Source of the DNA: Candidatus Saccharimonadota bacterium
GTDB lineage: Bacteria; Patescibacteriota; Saccharimonadia; Saccharimonadales; SZUA-47
Direction of reading: 5' to 3'
Assembly: GCA_003231925.1 (NCBI GenBank)
Contig: QIKK01000056.1
Coordinates: 1-9,348 of the forward strand
DNA length: 9,348 nucleotides
Shown here: piece after piece, positions 1-6,782 of the stretch
Layout: every line of letters begins with the position of its first letter
How positions within the stretch are numbered: position 1 is the first letter of the stretch
The notes under the pieces: generated by a model
Database searches by the model: none
Seen by the model: the letters and a program-made list of their open reading frames with translations, nothing else
Told to the model about the DNA's origin: nothing
Translations under genes and position numbers: made by a program

Positions 1-1146
1 TTTATTGCCGTGAGTATCTTTGCTAGCGGTTGGCTTATAGGATCAGGGAAAATAAGATTAGGTATCAACGGTTTTGTACCAATATCTGAGGTACTAAATA
101 CTAAAAAAGCTCCAAATGAGGGAGTAAATAATATATATGCTCTACTTGAAGAAAATTTTGATGGTAAACTCCAAGATAGCAAGATATTAGATGGAATAAA
201 AACCGGCTTGGTTAAGGCTGCAGGTGATCCGTATACAGTTTACCTCTCCAAACAGGAGACTAAAGAGTTTAACGAAAGTTTAAATGGCACCTTTGAAGGC
301 ATAGGGGCCGAACTGGGGAAGAAGGGCAACTCTATTATAATAGTCGCACCAATTAAGGGTACACCAGCCTTCAAAGCAGGTATACAGCCACAAGATATTA
401 TTGTAGAGATTGACGGGAAGTCATCAACAGACATTAGTATTATGGAGGCAGTTAAGAGGATACGCGGGCCAAAGGGCGAAACAGTAACCCTAACAATTAT
501 TCGTGATGGAGCAAAAATTAAAGTGCCTATTGTTCGGGATACCATTAATATTCCTAGTGTTGAATGGAAACAAGACGGAACGTTAGGTATTATTTCTATT
601 AGTAGATTTGGCGATGATACGACGGCTTTAACTCGCAAGGCCGCAAACGATCTCAAAGCCAAAGGCGTCACTGGCGTGATACTTGATCTTAGAGGTGATC
701 CAGGAGGCTTTCTAGATGCCGCCGTTAACGTATCTAGCGTATGGTTGCCAAAGGGCAGTACTGTCTTAGAAGAAAAGAGAGATGGTAAAGTTGTTCAGAC
801 CTTTAAAACCAAGGTGGCTCCAATTTTTGATAAGATTCCAACAGTAATTTTAATAAACAAAGGCAGTGCCAGTGCTAGTGAGATTGTGTCGGGTGCTTTA
901 CACGACAATAAAGCAGCGACCTTAATAGGTGTTCAAAGTTTTGGCAAGGGTAGTGTTCAAAGAATTATTCCCTTGGATAGTGGGGGATCGTTAAAAGTTA
1001 CCATTGCCCACTGGTTCACTCCAGATGGTAAGAGCATAAATAAAGAGGGTCTTAAACCAGATAAAGAAGTTAAAATAACCAAAGAAGATCGTGTGGCAAA
1101 AAAGGACCCACAATTAGAAGCCGCAAAACTACAATTAAAACAGTAA
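1..1146 (+). CDS. ctpA: Carboxy-terminal processing protease (S41 family), 5'-truncated by window edge
   Basis: This is a serine protease of the CtpA/Prc family, which trims or degrades secreted and membrane proteins outside the cytoplasmic membrane. The frame is open from base 1, so the start lies upstream and the GTG at 10 is probably internal. The first codons are hydrophobic (FIAVSIFASGWLIGS) and look like the end of an N-terminal membrane anchor. A PDZ domain spans about bases 298-537. The S41 catalytic domain follows, with DLRGDPGG at about 685-708 (DLRNNPGG is commoner in the family). The nucleophile motif GSASASE has its middle Ser at codon 871-873. The Lys of FGKGSVQ is at 946-948, 25 residues later, the same Ser-Lys spacing as in Prc and CtpB, and the conserved Gln is at 958-960. 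The protein ends with a Lys-rich tail. No terminator is visible before pyrG, 59 bp downstream. Confidence 0.95.
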   Translation, partial: FIAVSIFASGWLIGSGKIRLGINGFVPISEVLNTKKAPNEGVNNIYALLEENFDGKLQDSKILDGIKTGLVKAAGDPYTVYLSKQETKEFNESLNGTFEGIGAELGKKGNSIIIVAPIKGTPAFKAGIQPQDIIVEIDGKSSTDISIMEAVKRIRGPKGETVTLTIIRDGAKIKVPIVRDTINIPSVEWKQDGTLGIISISRFGDDTTALTRKAANDLKAKGVTGVILDLRGDPGGFLDAAVNVSSVWLPKGSTVLEEKRDGKVVQTFKTKVAPIFDKIPTVILINKGSASASEIVSGALHDNKAATLIGVQSFGKGSVQRIIPLDSGGSLKVTIAHWFTPDGKSINKEGLKPDKEVKITKEDRVAKKDPQLEAAKLQLKQ

Positions 1147-1149
1147 TAC

Positions 1150-1179
1150 TTGCGTTTCAGTTTAGGATTAAGGTAACAT
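1150..1179 (+). promoter_or_regulatory. Possible weak promoter for pyrG
   Basis: TTGCGT at 1150-1155 and TAACAT at 1174-1179 are separated by 18 bp in the short gap before pyrG. Both boxes are imperfect, and pyrG could equally be read through from the protease gene. The ribosome binding site is clearer: AAGAGGA at 1191-1197, about 8 bp before the GTG start at 1206. Confidence 0.3.
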
Positions 1180-1205
1180 AAAAGCTAAGTAAGAGGATTT
1201 AAGAG

Positions 1206-2810
1206 GTGTCAACAAAACGTCAAGTTAAATATGTATTTGTGACAGGTGGCGTGCTTTCCGGCATAGGTAAAGGAATTACTGCAGCATCAATTGGTAATAT
1301 TTTAAAAAGTCGTGGCTTTAAAGTTAATATCCAGAAATGCGACCCCTATCTTAATATCGATGCTGGTACACTAAATCCAGGGGAACACGGTGAATGTTTT
1401 GTGACTTATGATGGTGCAGAAACAGATCTAGATCTTGGCCATTATGAACGGTTCATGGAGGTACAGCTAAATCAATCCAGCTCACTAATGAGTGGGAAGG
1501 TCTTAAACAAGGTTATTGCCGATGAGCGAGCCGGTAAGTACCTTGGTAAGACTGTACAAATTATCCCACACGTAACAAATGCTATTCAGACTGGTATTAG
1601 GCAGTCAGCAGAGGGTTTTGACGTACATATTGTAGAAATAGGTGGTACGGTTGGCGACTATGAATCCCTAAGTTTTATCGAGGCTATTCGTGAGTTAGGG
1701 CTAAGTGTCGGAACAGAGAATAGTGTTTTTGTTCATGTTGTGTATTTACCATTTTTGGGGGCGTCAAGAGAACTTAAGACTAAACCAGCCCAAAATGCGG
1801 TTAGAGAGTTACGTAGTCTTGGTATTATGCCAGATATTCTTGTAGCACGTAGTGAAAGCGAAGCACCTGATGGTATTATCAAAAAATTAAGTATGTTTAG
1901 TGGAGTAAATAGAGAGTCAATTGTGCTACTTCCAAACGCTGAAACAATCTATGAAGTCCCCCTGACTCTAGAAGAACGGGGCATCGGTAGGGTGATTAGC
2001 AATAAGCTTAAACTAGGTAATAAAAAACCCAATCTCAAAGAATGGCGAAAAATAGTTAAAAGGGCAAAGGATAAGACTGTAGCACACATTAAGGTGGGAG
2101 TAATTGCCAAATATCTCAACAATCAAGACACTTATCTGTCCGTTTTTGAGGCTCTGTCTAGTGCTACATGGAGTCAAGGCTATCAAGTAGAAATTTCTTG
2201 GATAGAGGCAGAGAAAATAACAGATGAAAATATTGGTGATATGCTGTCAAATGTTGATGGTATTGTTGTGCCTGGTGGCTTTGGTAGTAGAGGGGTAGAG
2301 GGTAAGATTACAGCTGCTAAGTACGCTCTAGAACATAAGATTCCTTATATCGGGCTCTGTTTAGGTCTGCAAGTAGCAGTTATTGCGGCAGCAAGAATGA
2401 GTGGGATATCAGATGCAAATTCGACCGAGAATGACCCAACCACCTTAAATCCTGTGGTTCACACCATGGAGGATCAAAAGGGTAAAGAGGCTACGGGTGG
2501 AACAATGAGATTAGGAAATTATGAATGTATAATCCAGCCAAAGACTCAAACAGCTAAAGTTTATAAAAATAAAAAGGTCACAGAACGCCATAGACATCGT
2601 TATGAATGTAATAATAAATATCGTGACAAATATGAGCAATGGGGTATCAGAATAGCTGGTTTATCACCCGATGGTAACCTGGTAGAGATGATAGAGGCAA
2701 TAGATCATCCGTTTTTCTTAGCAGCACAGTCGCACCCAGAATTTAATTCTAGCCCAAACAAGCCCCAACCGATGTTTTATGGGTTTGTCAAAACATTGAT
2801 TAATCGTTAA
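1206..2810 (+). CDS. pyrG: CTP synthase (glutamine-hydrolysing)
   Basis: This enzyme makes CTP from UTP, ATP and glutamine in the cytosol, the last step of de novo pyrimidine nucleotide synthesis. At 534 aa it has the usual full length. The N-terminal synthetase domain begins with the nucleotide loop GGVLSGIGKG (residues 14-23, Lys22), a slightly divergent form of the common GGVVSSLGKG. It continues with the YDGAETDLDLGHYERF and VEIGGTVGDYESL blocks that hold the Mg-binding acidic residues. The C-terminal class I glutamine amidotransferase domain has its nucleophile Cys385 in GLCLGLQ and the His510/Glu512 pair in QSHPEF, so the ammonia-producing triad is complete. The start is GTG at 1206, chosen because AAGAGGA precedes it at good spacing and the protein then starts just before the conserved KYVFVTGG. 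The response regulator follows after 21 bp and may be co-transcribed. Confidence 0.98.
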   Translation: MSTKRQVKYVFVTGGVLSGIGKGITAASIGNILKSRGFKVNIQKCDPYLNIDAGTLNPGEHGECFVTYDGAETDLDLGHYERFMEVQLNQSSSLMSGKVLNKVIADERAGKYLGKTVQIIPHVTNAIQTGIRQSAEGFDVHIVEIGGTVGDYESLSFIEAIRELGLSVGTENSVFVHVVYLPFLGASRELKTKPAQNAVRELRSLGIMPDILVARSESEAPDGIIKKLSMFSGVNRESIVLLPNAETIYEVPLTLEERGIGRVISNKLKLGNKKPNLKEWRKIVKRAKDKTVAHIKVGVIAKYLNNQDTYLSVFEALSSATWSQGYQVEISWIEAEKITDENIGDMLSNVDGIVVPGGFGSRGVEGKITAAKYALEHKIPYIGLCLGLQVAVIAAARMSGISDANSTENDPTTLNPVVHTMEDQKGKEATGGTMRLGNYECIIQPKTQTAKVYKNKKVTERHRHRYECNNKYRDKYEQWGIRIAGLSPDGNLVEMIEAIDHPFFLAAQSHPEFNSSPNKPQPMFYGFVKTLINR

Positions 2811-2831
2811 GTTTACGGTAGCATTAGTGTT

Positions 2832-3218
2832 ATGGATGAACAGATATCAAAAAAGCTTTTATTAGTAGAAGATGATGATAGTTTGGCAACTGTCTATACG
2901 ATTAGGTTGGAGGCAGAGGGTTTTACGGTTCGACGTGTTCATAACGGCGAAGATGCTTTGACTGCTGCACTAGAGATGCGTCCAGATCTAATTTTACTTG
3001 ATGTTATGATGCCTAAAGTTTCCGGTTTTGATGTGCTAGACATCTTAAGGAATACACCAGAAACGACCAATGTGAAAGTTATTATGTTGACAGCTCTTTC
3101 TCAAGAGTCAGATAAAAAGCGAGCTCAAGATTTAGGCGTAAATGATTATCTAGTTAAATCACAAGTAGTGATTGCTGATGTTGTTGAGCGCGTTAAGCAT
3201 CACCTAGGAATGCTGTAG
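2832..3218 (+). CDS. Single-domain response regulator (receiver domain only)
   Basis: This 128-aa protein is a CheY-like phosphoreceiver with no output domain, so any signal must pass by protein contact or phosphotransfer. The acidic pocket is Glu13-Asp14-Asp15. The phosphorylated residue is Asp57 in LILLDVMMP, the switch Thr is Thr87 in VIMLTA, and the conserved Lys is Lys109. Lys109 is followed by Ser (LVKSQ) rather than the usual cis-Pro of KP, a variant of the last loop. The C-terminal helix ends at GML. No histidine kinase is in the window. The gene starts at ATG 2832, 21 bp after pyrG, with only a weak purine-rich sequence upstream. Placement suggests co-transcription with pyrG, but no functional link can be inferred. 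The family call is firm; the pathway is unknown. Confidence 0.93.
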   Translation: MDEQISKKLLLVEDDDSLATVYTIRLEAEGFTVRRVHNGEDALTAALEMRPDLILLDVMMPKVSGFDVLDILRNTPETTNVKVIMLTALSQESDKKRAQDLGVNDYLVKSQVVIADVVERVKHHLGML

Positions 3219-3255
3219 AACGACATTAAAACCGCAGTAAGAAGAAGGGTAGTAC

Positions 3256-3284
3256 TTGTTTAAATATAGAGAATATGGTATTAT
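3256..3284 (+). promoter_or_regulatory. Sigma-70-like promoter with extended -10
   Basis: TTGTTT (3256-3261) and TATTAT (3279-3284) are separated by exactly 17 bp, and TGG directly before the -10 box makes an extended -10 (TGnTATTAT). Transcription would begin near 3291, leaving a leader of about 35 nt before the ATG at 3325. This indicates the 252-aa gene has its own transcription start and is not only read through from pyrG and the response regulator. Confidence 0.6.
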
Positions 3285-3298
3285 ACATAAAATATGTA
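3284..3298. promoter_or_regulatory. Inverted repeat over predicted transcription start (possible operator)
   Basis: TACATA-AAA-TATGTA is a perfect 6-bp inverted repeat with a 3-bp centre, lying on the -10 edge and the predicted start of the promoter at 3256-3284. The position would suit a repressor site. It is AT-rich, so it could be chance. Confidence 0.3.
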
Positions 3299-3324
3299 AC
3301 CCCAATTGTTAGAAGAAGTATAAA

Positions 3325-4083
3325 ATGATAAACCAAAATAAATCTTTTGAAGGTGAAGCTTCAGGAGCTGATGCTATTACTTTGGAGGCAGAATATCTTG
3401 AAGAATATAGAGATACACCTCTTGAGTCATTACTAGTTAATGCATTGGGTAAGTTAGAAAGATACTTAGAACCAGAAATTAGCGTGGGATTTTATGCTCC
3501 AGGGCAACTTCACGATGAAGGTGATATCCCAGCAGTTAAAACTACGCGAGACGACCAAATTACTAATCTAAGACTACAAAGCCCTAATCCGAGATTTCTA
3601 GACTCTGATGGTATAGATAATAATTCTATAGGAATCGAAGGGTTTATGTCTTTATTCCTTAAACAGGGCTATTATGAAGAGGGCAGTATCGGTGAATTGG
3701 GGCAGGAGCTTCTTGCGGTGTTATATCACATAACTGATGCAAAGATTGTTAGAGATGATTCAGAAGATAGCAGAAATGACTCACAAGGCTCTACAATAAG
3801 GCGTGGTGCCTACTGGGGAAGTCCAATTTATATTCGAGAGACATGGTTTACACTCGGAGAAGCTGGAGATGAAGGGCACAAACTTAATGGTGCAATGATT
3901 TTGGGTAAAGACTCTGGTAAAAACGCTCTAGGAGCATTTAGTGTAGCAGATTGTGATGATATAAAAACTGCAGGATTGAAGCCTGAAATCTTAGAAGATG
4001 TCTACAGGGCTAATCATGCTTCGTTGCAAGAAACACTTGTTGAAATTCAAGCCACAAAAATAGCCGTTGATGAGGTCTTTTAA
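3325..4083 (+). CDS. Hypothetical protein, 252 aa, acidic, soluble
   Basis: I do not recognise this protein. It has no signal peptide or membrane segment, so it is probably cytosolic. The first 45 residues are rich in Glu and probably helical or disordered (EAEYLEEYRDTPLESLL). The middle (about residues 105-135) has a helical stretch (GFMSLFLKQG, GELGQELLAVLYHI). A Ser/Asp/Asn-rich linker (DDSEDSRNDSQGS) comes next. Then there is a probable beta-rich section with several aromatic residues (GAYWGSPIYIRETWFTL), and a long helix closes the protein (DVYRANHASLQETLVEIQ). No catalytic motif stands out. The ATG at 3325 follows a weak Shine-Dalgarno-like AGAAGAAG, and a good promoter lies 40-70 bp upstream. 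Its TAA overlaps the stop of the convergent ABC exporter gene. Coding quality is good for the whole length, so the gene is real though the function is unknown. Confidence 0.8.
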   Translation: MINQNKSFEGEASGADAITLEAEYLEEYRDTPLESLLVNALGKLERYLEPEISVGFYAPGQLHDEGDIPAVKTTRDDQITNLRLQSPNPRFLDSDGIDNNSIGIEGFMSLFLKQGYYEEGSIGELGQELLAVLYHITDAKIVRDDSEDSRNDSQGSTIRRGAYWGSPIYIRETWFTLGEAGDEGHKLNGAMILGKDSGKNALGAFSVADCDDIKTAGLKPEILEDVYRANHASLQETLVEIQATKIAVDEVF

Positions 4084-6005
4084 TCTAGCTCATGTTTATT
4101 TAAGTAGTTTAGGTAAACTTCCAATCCGCCGTAGTCTTTTATGCTTCGTATAGCACCGCCTTCAACCACATATACCTCGTCCATTGCGGTTAACATAGAT
4201 AGTTTATGTGTAACCATTAATACGGTTTTGCCCTCAGTTATTTGGCTTAAATGCGATTTGATAAAATTTTCACTAGCAGAATCTAGTGCACTAGTCGGCT
4301 CATCCAGAATTACTATCGGTGCACCCTTCAATAAACCTCTTGCTATGGCAATACGTTGTTTCTGCCCACCGCTAAGCATCGATCCAGATTCTCCAATGTA
4401 AGTATTCATTCCTACTTGGAGCTCCTGTACAAATTCCTTGGCGCTGGATGCGACGAGGACATCTTCTACGTCTTGGTTTGTGACCACTTTTGGGTCTATA
4501 GCCCCCAGCATTATATTGTCTAGAATTGTACCAGAGAATAATTGGGGGTCTTGGCTGATGATACTAATATTCTGGCGGACACTAAGTGTAGAAGACTGCG
4601 AAATATCGTATCCATCAATAAATATCTTACCCTTTGTAGGTGGGATAAACTTAGGTATCATCTTAAGAAAACTACTTTTGCCACCACCGCTTGGTCCAAT
4701 AAAGCCGACCTTTGTACCCGCTGGGATATCTAGATTAACATCGTTTAGCACCATTTTATCATCATAAACTAACTGGACACCGGTGAGTTTTATATTACCC
4801 TTAGGATTTACCATCTTATAACCACAATTGACATCTTCTATTTCTTGGTGATCGTGAATAACTTCATAAACTCGCTTAGCGCTAACACTACGTTTTTTAA
4901 TATCAGATATTGAGTTAGTAAGTCCCTCAACTGGATTGTATAGTCGTTGCATGTAGTTTATAAAGATGAATAAATCACCAAAAGACAGGGTGCCGTCAAG
5001 TATTTGTTTACCACCTACAATTAAGATTACAGAACTGCCAAGTATTACAAATAGACTGTTAGAAAAACCAAAACCATGGTTCAAAAATAACGTTTTTATG
5101 TTTATTCTGAGTTTTTCAGCCATTAAAGTTATTAGAGATTTGACTTGGTTTGACTCATCGGTGTATGACTGAATTGTCTCAGTGTTTTCTATGGATTCCT
5201 GAATCTGGTTGTTAATACGGCCAAATATTCCTTGAAATTCTTCCGTAACTGCTTGTATTTTGGGTGAGAATATACGCACGCTTTTATATAAAAGGGGCAC
5301 TATTATAAGTCCAATAATGGTTAATTTAATATTTACAAAAAATAGTACGGTAAGGACGGCGATAATTGTTAGGATTGCCTCGACAATAGAACTTGTTGAT
5401 CCTAATACTAGTGCACTAATATCGCCGGTAAGAGATTTTAATCTGCCAATGTAGTCGCCTTTATGTAGGCGTTCTTTATGGAAGAGGGGTAGACGGATAA
5501 TATGGTTATACATCTCGCTTTTTATAGCTACATCTAGTTTATAGCTTAGTCTTGTGGCTACATAATCATCTATTAACCCGACCAAGGATGTCATCAGAAA
5601 TAAGCTAACTGTCATTAGAGCCACAGCTATCAATAAGGTAAATGTTCCAGTGTAGGCCTTAAGCGGACCAGGAGCGGGGATAGTGCCAAAGACCGAGTCT
5701 GCCAGTATTTTGAGTGGCCAAGGTTCCAATAGACTTAGGGTTATCATTACTAGGTCTATGCCTATTAATATAGAGATACTTTTTTTGGATTTTTTAAAAT
5801 AACCTTTAATCCATAAATTGTAAGATTTTTTTTGTGGGTGAGTATGTTCTTGCTCTATATTTTGGGTTGCTAAGATTATTGTAGCTCTGACTTCTAATTC
5901 TTGGTAACCTGCACCAAGCAGTATCTTTTTAACTTGCTCGGTACTAGAACCTCCAATCAGTGCTTGGTGGATGTAGGCATATAGTTCTTTGTTGATTTTA
6001 TCCAC
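4080..6005 (-). CDS. ABC exporter, fused membrane and ATPase domains (MsbA/LmrA-like), with N-terminal helical extension
   Basis: This is a half-transporter that would act as a homodimer or heterodimer to export a lipid, drug or peptide across the cytoplasmic membrane. The transmembrane domain (about residues 70-380) has the hydrophobic segments expected for a six-helix exporter. The ATPase domain is complete: Walker A GPSGGGKS at 437-444 (Lys443), signature LSGGQ at 544-548, Walker B ending Asp568 with catalytic Glu569, and H-loop His600. At 641 aa it exceeds the usual 570-600. The excess is an N-terminal segment (residues 1-60) with the pattern YIHQALIGGSS...VKKILLGAGY, a small helix-turn-helix-like module of unknown role. 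The start is GTG at 6005-6003, behind GGGAA. The 3' end overlaps the convergent 252-aa gene by 4 bp. The substrate cannot be told from the sequence. A partner half-transporter is not in the window. Confidence 0.95.
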   Translation of the reverse strand: MDKINKELYAYIHQALIGGSSTEQVKKILLGAGYQELEVRATIILATQNIEQEHTHPQKKSYNLWIKGYFKKSKKSISILIGIDLVMITLSLLEPWPLKILADSVFGTIPAPGPLKAYTGTFTLLIAVALMTVSLFLMTSLVGLIDDYVATRLSYKLDVAIKSEMYNHIIRLPLFHKERLHKGDYIGRLKSLTGDISALVLGSTSSIVEAILTIIAVLTVLFFVNIKLTIIGLIIVPLLYKSVRIFSPKIQAVTEEFQGIFGRINNQIQESIENTETIQSYTDESNQVKSLITLMAEKLRINIKTLFLNHGFGFSNSLFVILGSSVILIVGGKQILDGTLSFGDLFIFINYMQRLYNPVEGLTNSISDIKKRSVSAKRVYEVIHDHQEIEDVNCGYKMVNPKGNIKLTGVQLVYDDKMVLNDVNLDIPAGTKVGFIGPSGGGKSSFLKMIPKFIPPTKGKIFIDGYDISQSSTLSVRQNISIISQDPQLFSGTILDNIMLGAIDPKVVTNQDVEDVLVASSAKEFVQELQVGMNTYIGESGSMLSGGQKQRIAIARGLLKGAPIVILDEPTSALDSASENFIKSHLSQITEGKTVLMVTHKLSMLTAMDEVYVVEGGAIRSIKDYGGLEVYLNYLNKHELD

Positions 6006-6047
6006 TTAATTCCCATAAAGTAAAAATAGTTAATTGTGCTTACGATT

Positions 6048-6053
6048 ATTATA
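6048..6053 (-). promoter_or_regulatory. Possible -10 box for the ABC exporter gene
   Basis: A perfect TATAAT reads on the - strand at 6053-6048, about 43 bp before the exporter's GTG, in the 62-bp gap after the repeat-rich gene. No convincing -35 box is seen at 16-18 bp (ACACAG at 17 bp), so read-through from the upstream gene is also possible. Confidence 0.4.
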
Positions 6054-6067
6054 CATTACAAATTTAT

Positions 6068-6592
6068 CTACTGTGTTCTGGCCCAAGTCGGAGAACTTCC
6101 GCTACTTTTTGGGGCTACTGGTGACATTAGACTAATGCCACTTATTCCACTGCCCTGCCCGCCAAAGCTGAAGGAGTTATCTGTACCACCAGCTGGTGGG
6201 GGTGTGACTACTGTAGATTCAGATTGTTGCGAGGCTGTCACATATTTTTCAAAAGCTTCTTTTTGAGCGGGAGTCCAGTGGCTTACTTTTTCGTTAAAGG
6301 CAGCTACCGCAGGGTCTATTGGCTTATTTATTGTCGCAGAAGAAGGAATACGGCTAGGAATTATATGTCCCGTTTCAGCTGCAGCAGTAGTAGTCTGTAC
6401 AGGTGTAGTTGAGACCATACTAGCAAAATCAGTAGTTGTAGAATCCACAGGTCTTGTAACTAGCGTTCTGGCGCCTTGTGGTCGTTTTAGCGCTGATGGT
6501 CTGTGAGCAGCATTTTTAACTGCTGCAACAGCTCCCGTCGGAACCTTGCTTAGGCCAGCCGAAGGAGCATTATATCCTGAAGTAGCTCTCAC
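6068..6592 (-). CDS. C-terminal reading frame of the split repeat-rich protein (174 aa as read)
   Basis: This frame is open from about 6682, but its first start codon is the GTG at 6592, inside the 63-bp repeat, with no ribosome binding site evident. It is therefore best read as the C-terminal third of the gene that starts at 7636. It encodes Pro/Ala/Thr/Ser-rich, probably disordered sequence. One more ordered stretch near the middle has alternating charged and aromatic residues (VAAFNEKVSHWTPAQKEAFEKYV). The end is Gly/Ser-rich (FSFGGQGSGISG) and finishes WARTQ. There are no membrane segments, cell-wall anchoring motif or cysteines. Independent expression seems unlikely. Confidence 0.55.
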   Translation of the reverse strand: MRATSGYNAPSAGLSKVPTGAVAAVKNAAHRPSALKRPQGARTLVTRPVDSTTTDFASMVSTTPVQTTTAAAETGHIIPSRIPSSATINKPIDPAVAAFNEKVSHWTPAQKEAFEKYVTASQQSESTVVTPPPAGGTDNSFSFGGQGSGISGISLMSPVAPKSSGSSPTWARTQ

Positions 6593-6625
6593 TTGAGCAT
6601 TTCCTGTATTAGCTGATGGTGCTGT
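6563..6625 (-). repeat. 63-bp perfect direct repeat, copy B (3' copy in gene sense)
   Basis: Identical base for base to 6720-6782. In the gene frame it encodes a 21-residue unit running from TAPSANTGNA to RATSGYNAP. In this copy the unit continues into PSAGLSKV. It lies 157 bp from the other copy, or 156 bp (52 codons) after removal of one C from the C4 run. Confidence 0.95.
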
Positions 6626-6719
6626 ATAACCTTTGGCAGATGATAGTTCAGGGGTATATAGACTTAGGCTTATTATTAAGTCCTACATTAACCTCTGGAT
6701 TAGTTACATTTGGTCTAGC

Positions 6720-6782
6720 AGGAGCATTATATCCTGAAGTAGCTCTCACTTGAGCATTTCCTGTATTAGCTGATGGTGCTGT
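6720..6782 (-). repeat. 63-bp perfect direct repeat, copy A (5' copy in gene sense)
   Basis: Identical to 6563-6625. The length is exactly 21 codons, as expected of a duplicated protein module. As sequenced, the incoming frame is wrong by one base, so the repeat is read as TQHHQLIQEMLK and stops. After the A6 correction it reads TAPSANTGNA and onward, the same as copy B. Confidence 0.95.

Noticed and set aside
240..671. 143-codon - strand open frame
   Set aside because: It is antisense to the PDZ and catalytic region of the S41 protease and shows no recognisable domain.
4141..5454. Several + strand open frames of 60-110 codons within this stretch
   Set aside because: They are antisense to the well-supported ABC exporter, with no ribosome binding sites or protein-like composition.
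6590..6592. GTG at 6592 as a true start of a separate 174-aa gene
   Set aside because: It is inside the 63-bp repeat, equally present in the other copy, with no ribosome binding site, and the open frame continues upstream of it.
6563..6782. The repeats as a CRISPR array or mobile-element ends
   Set aside because: There are only two 63-bp direct copies, inside a coding frame and an exact number of codons long; no spacers, terminal inverted repeats or transposase.
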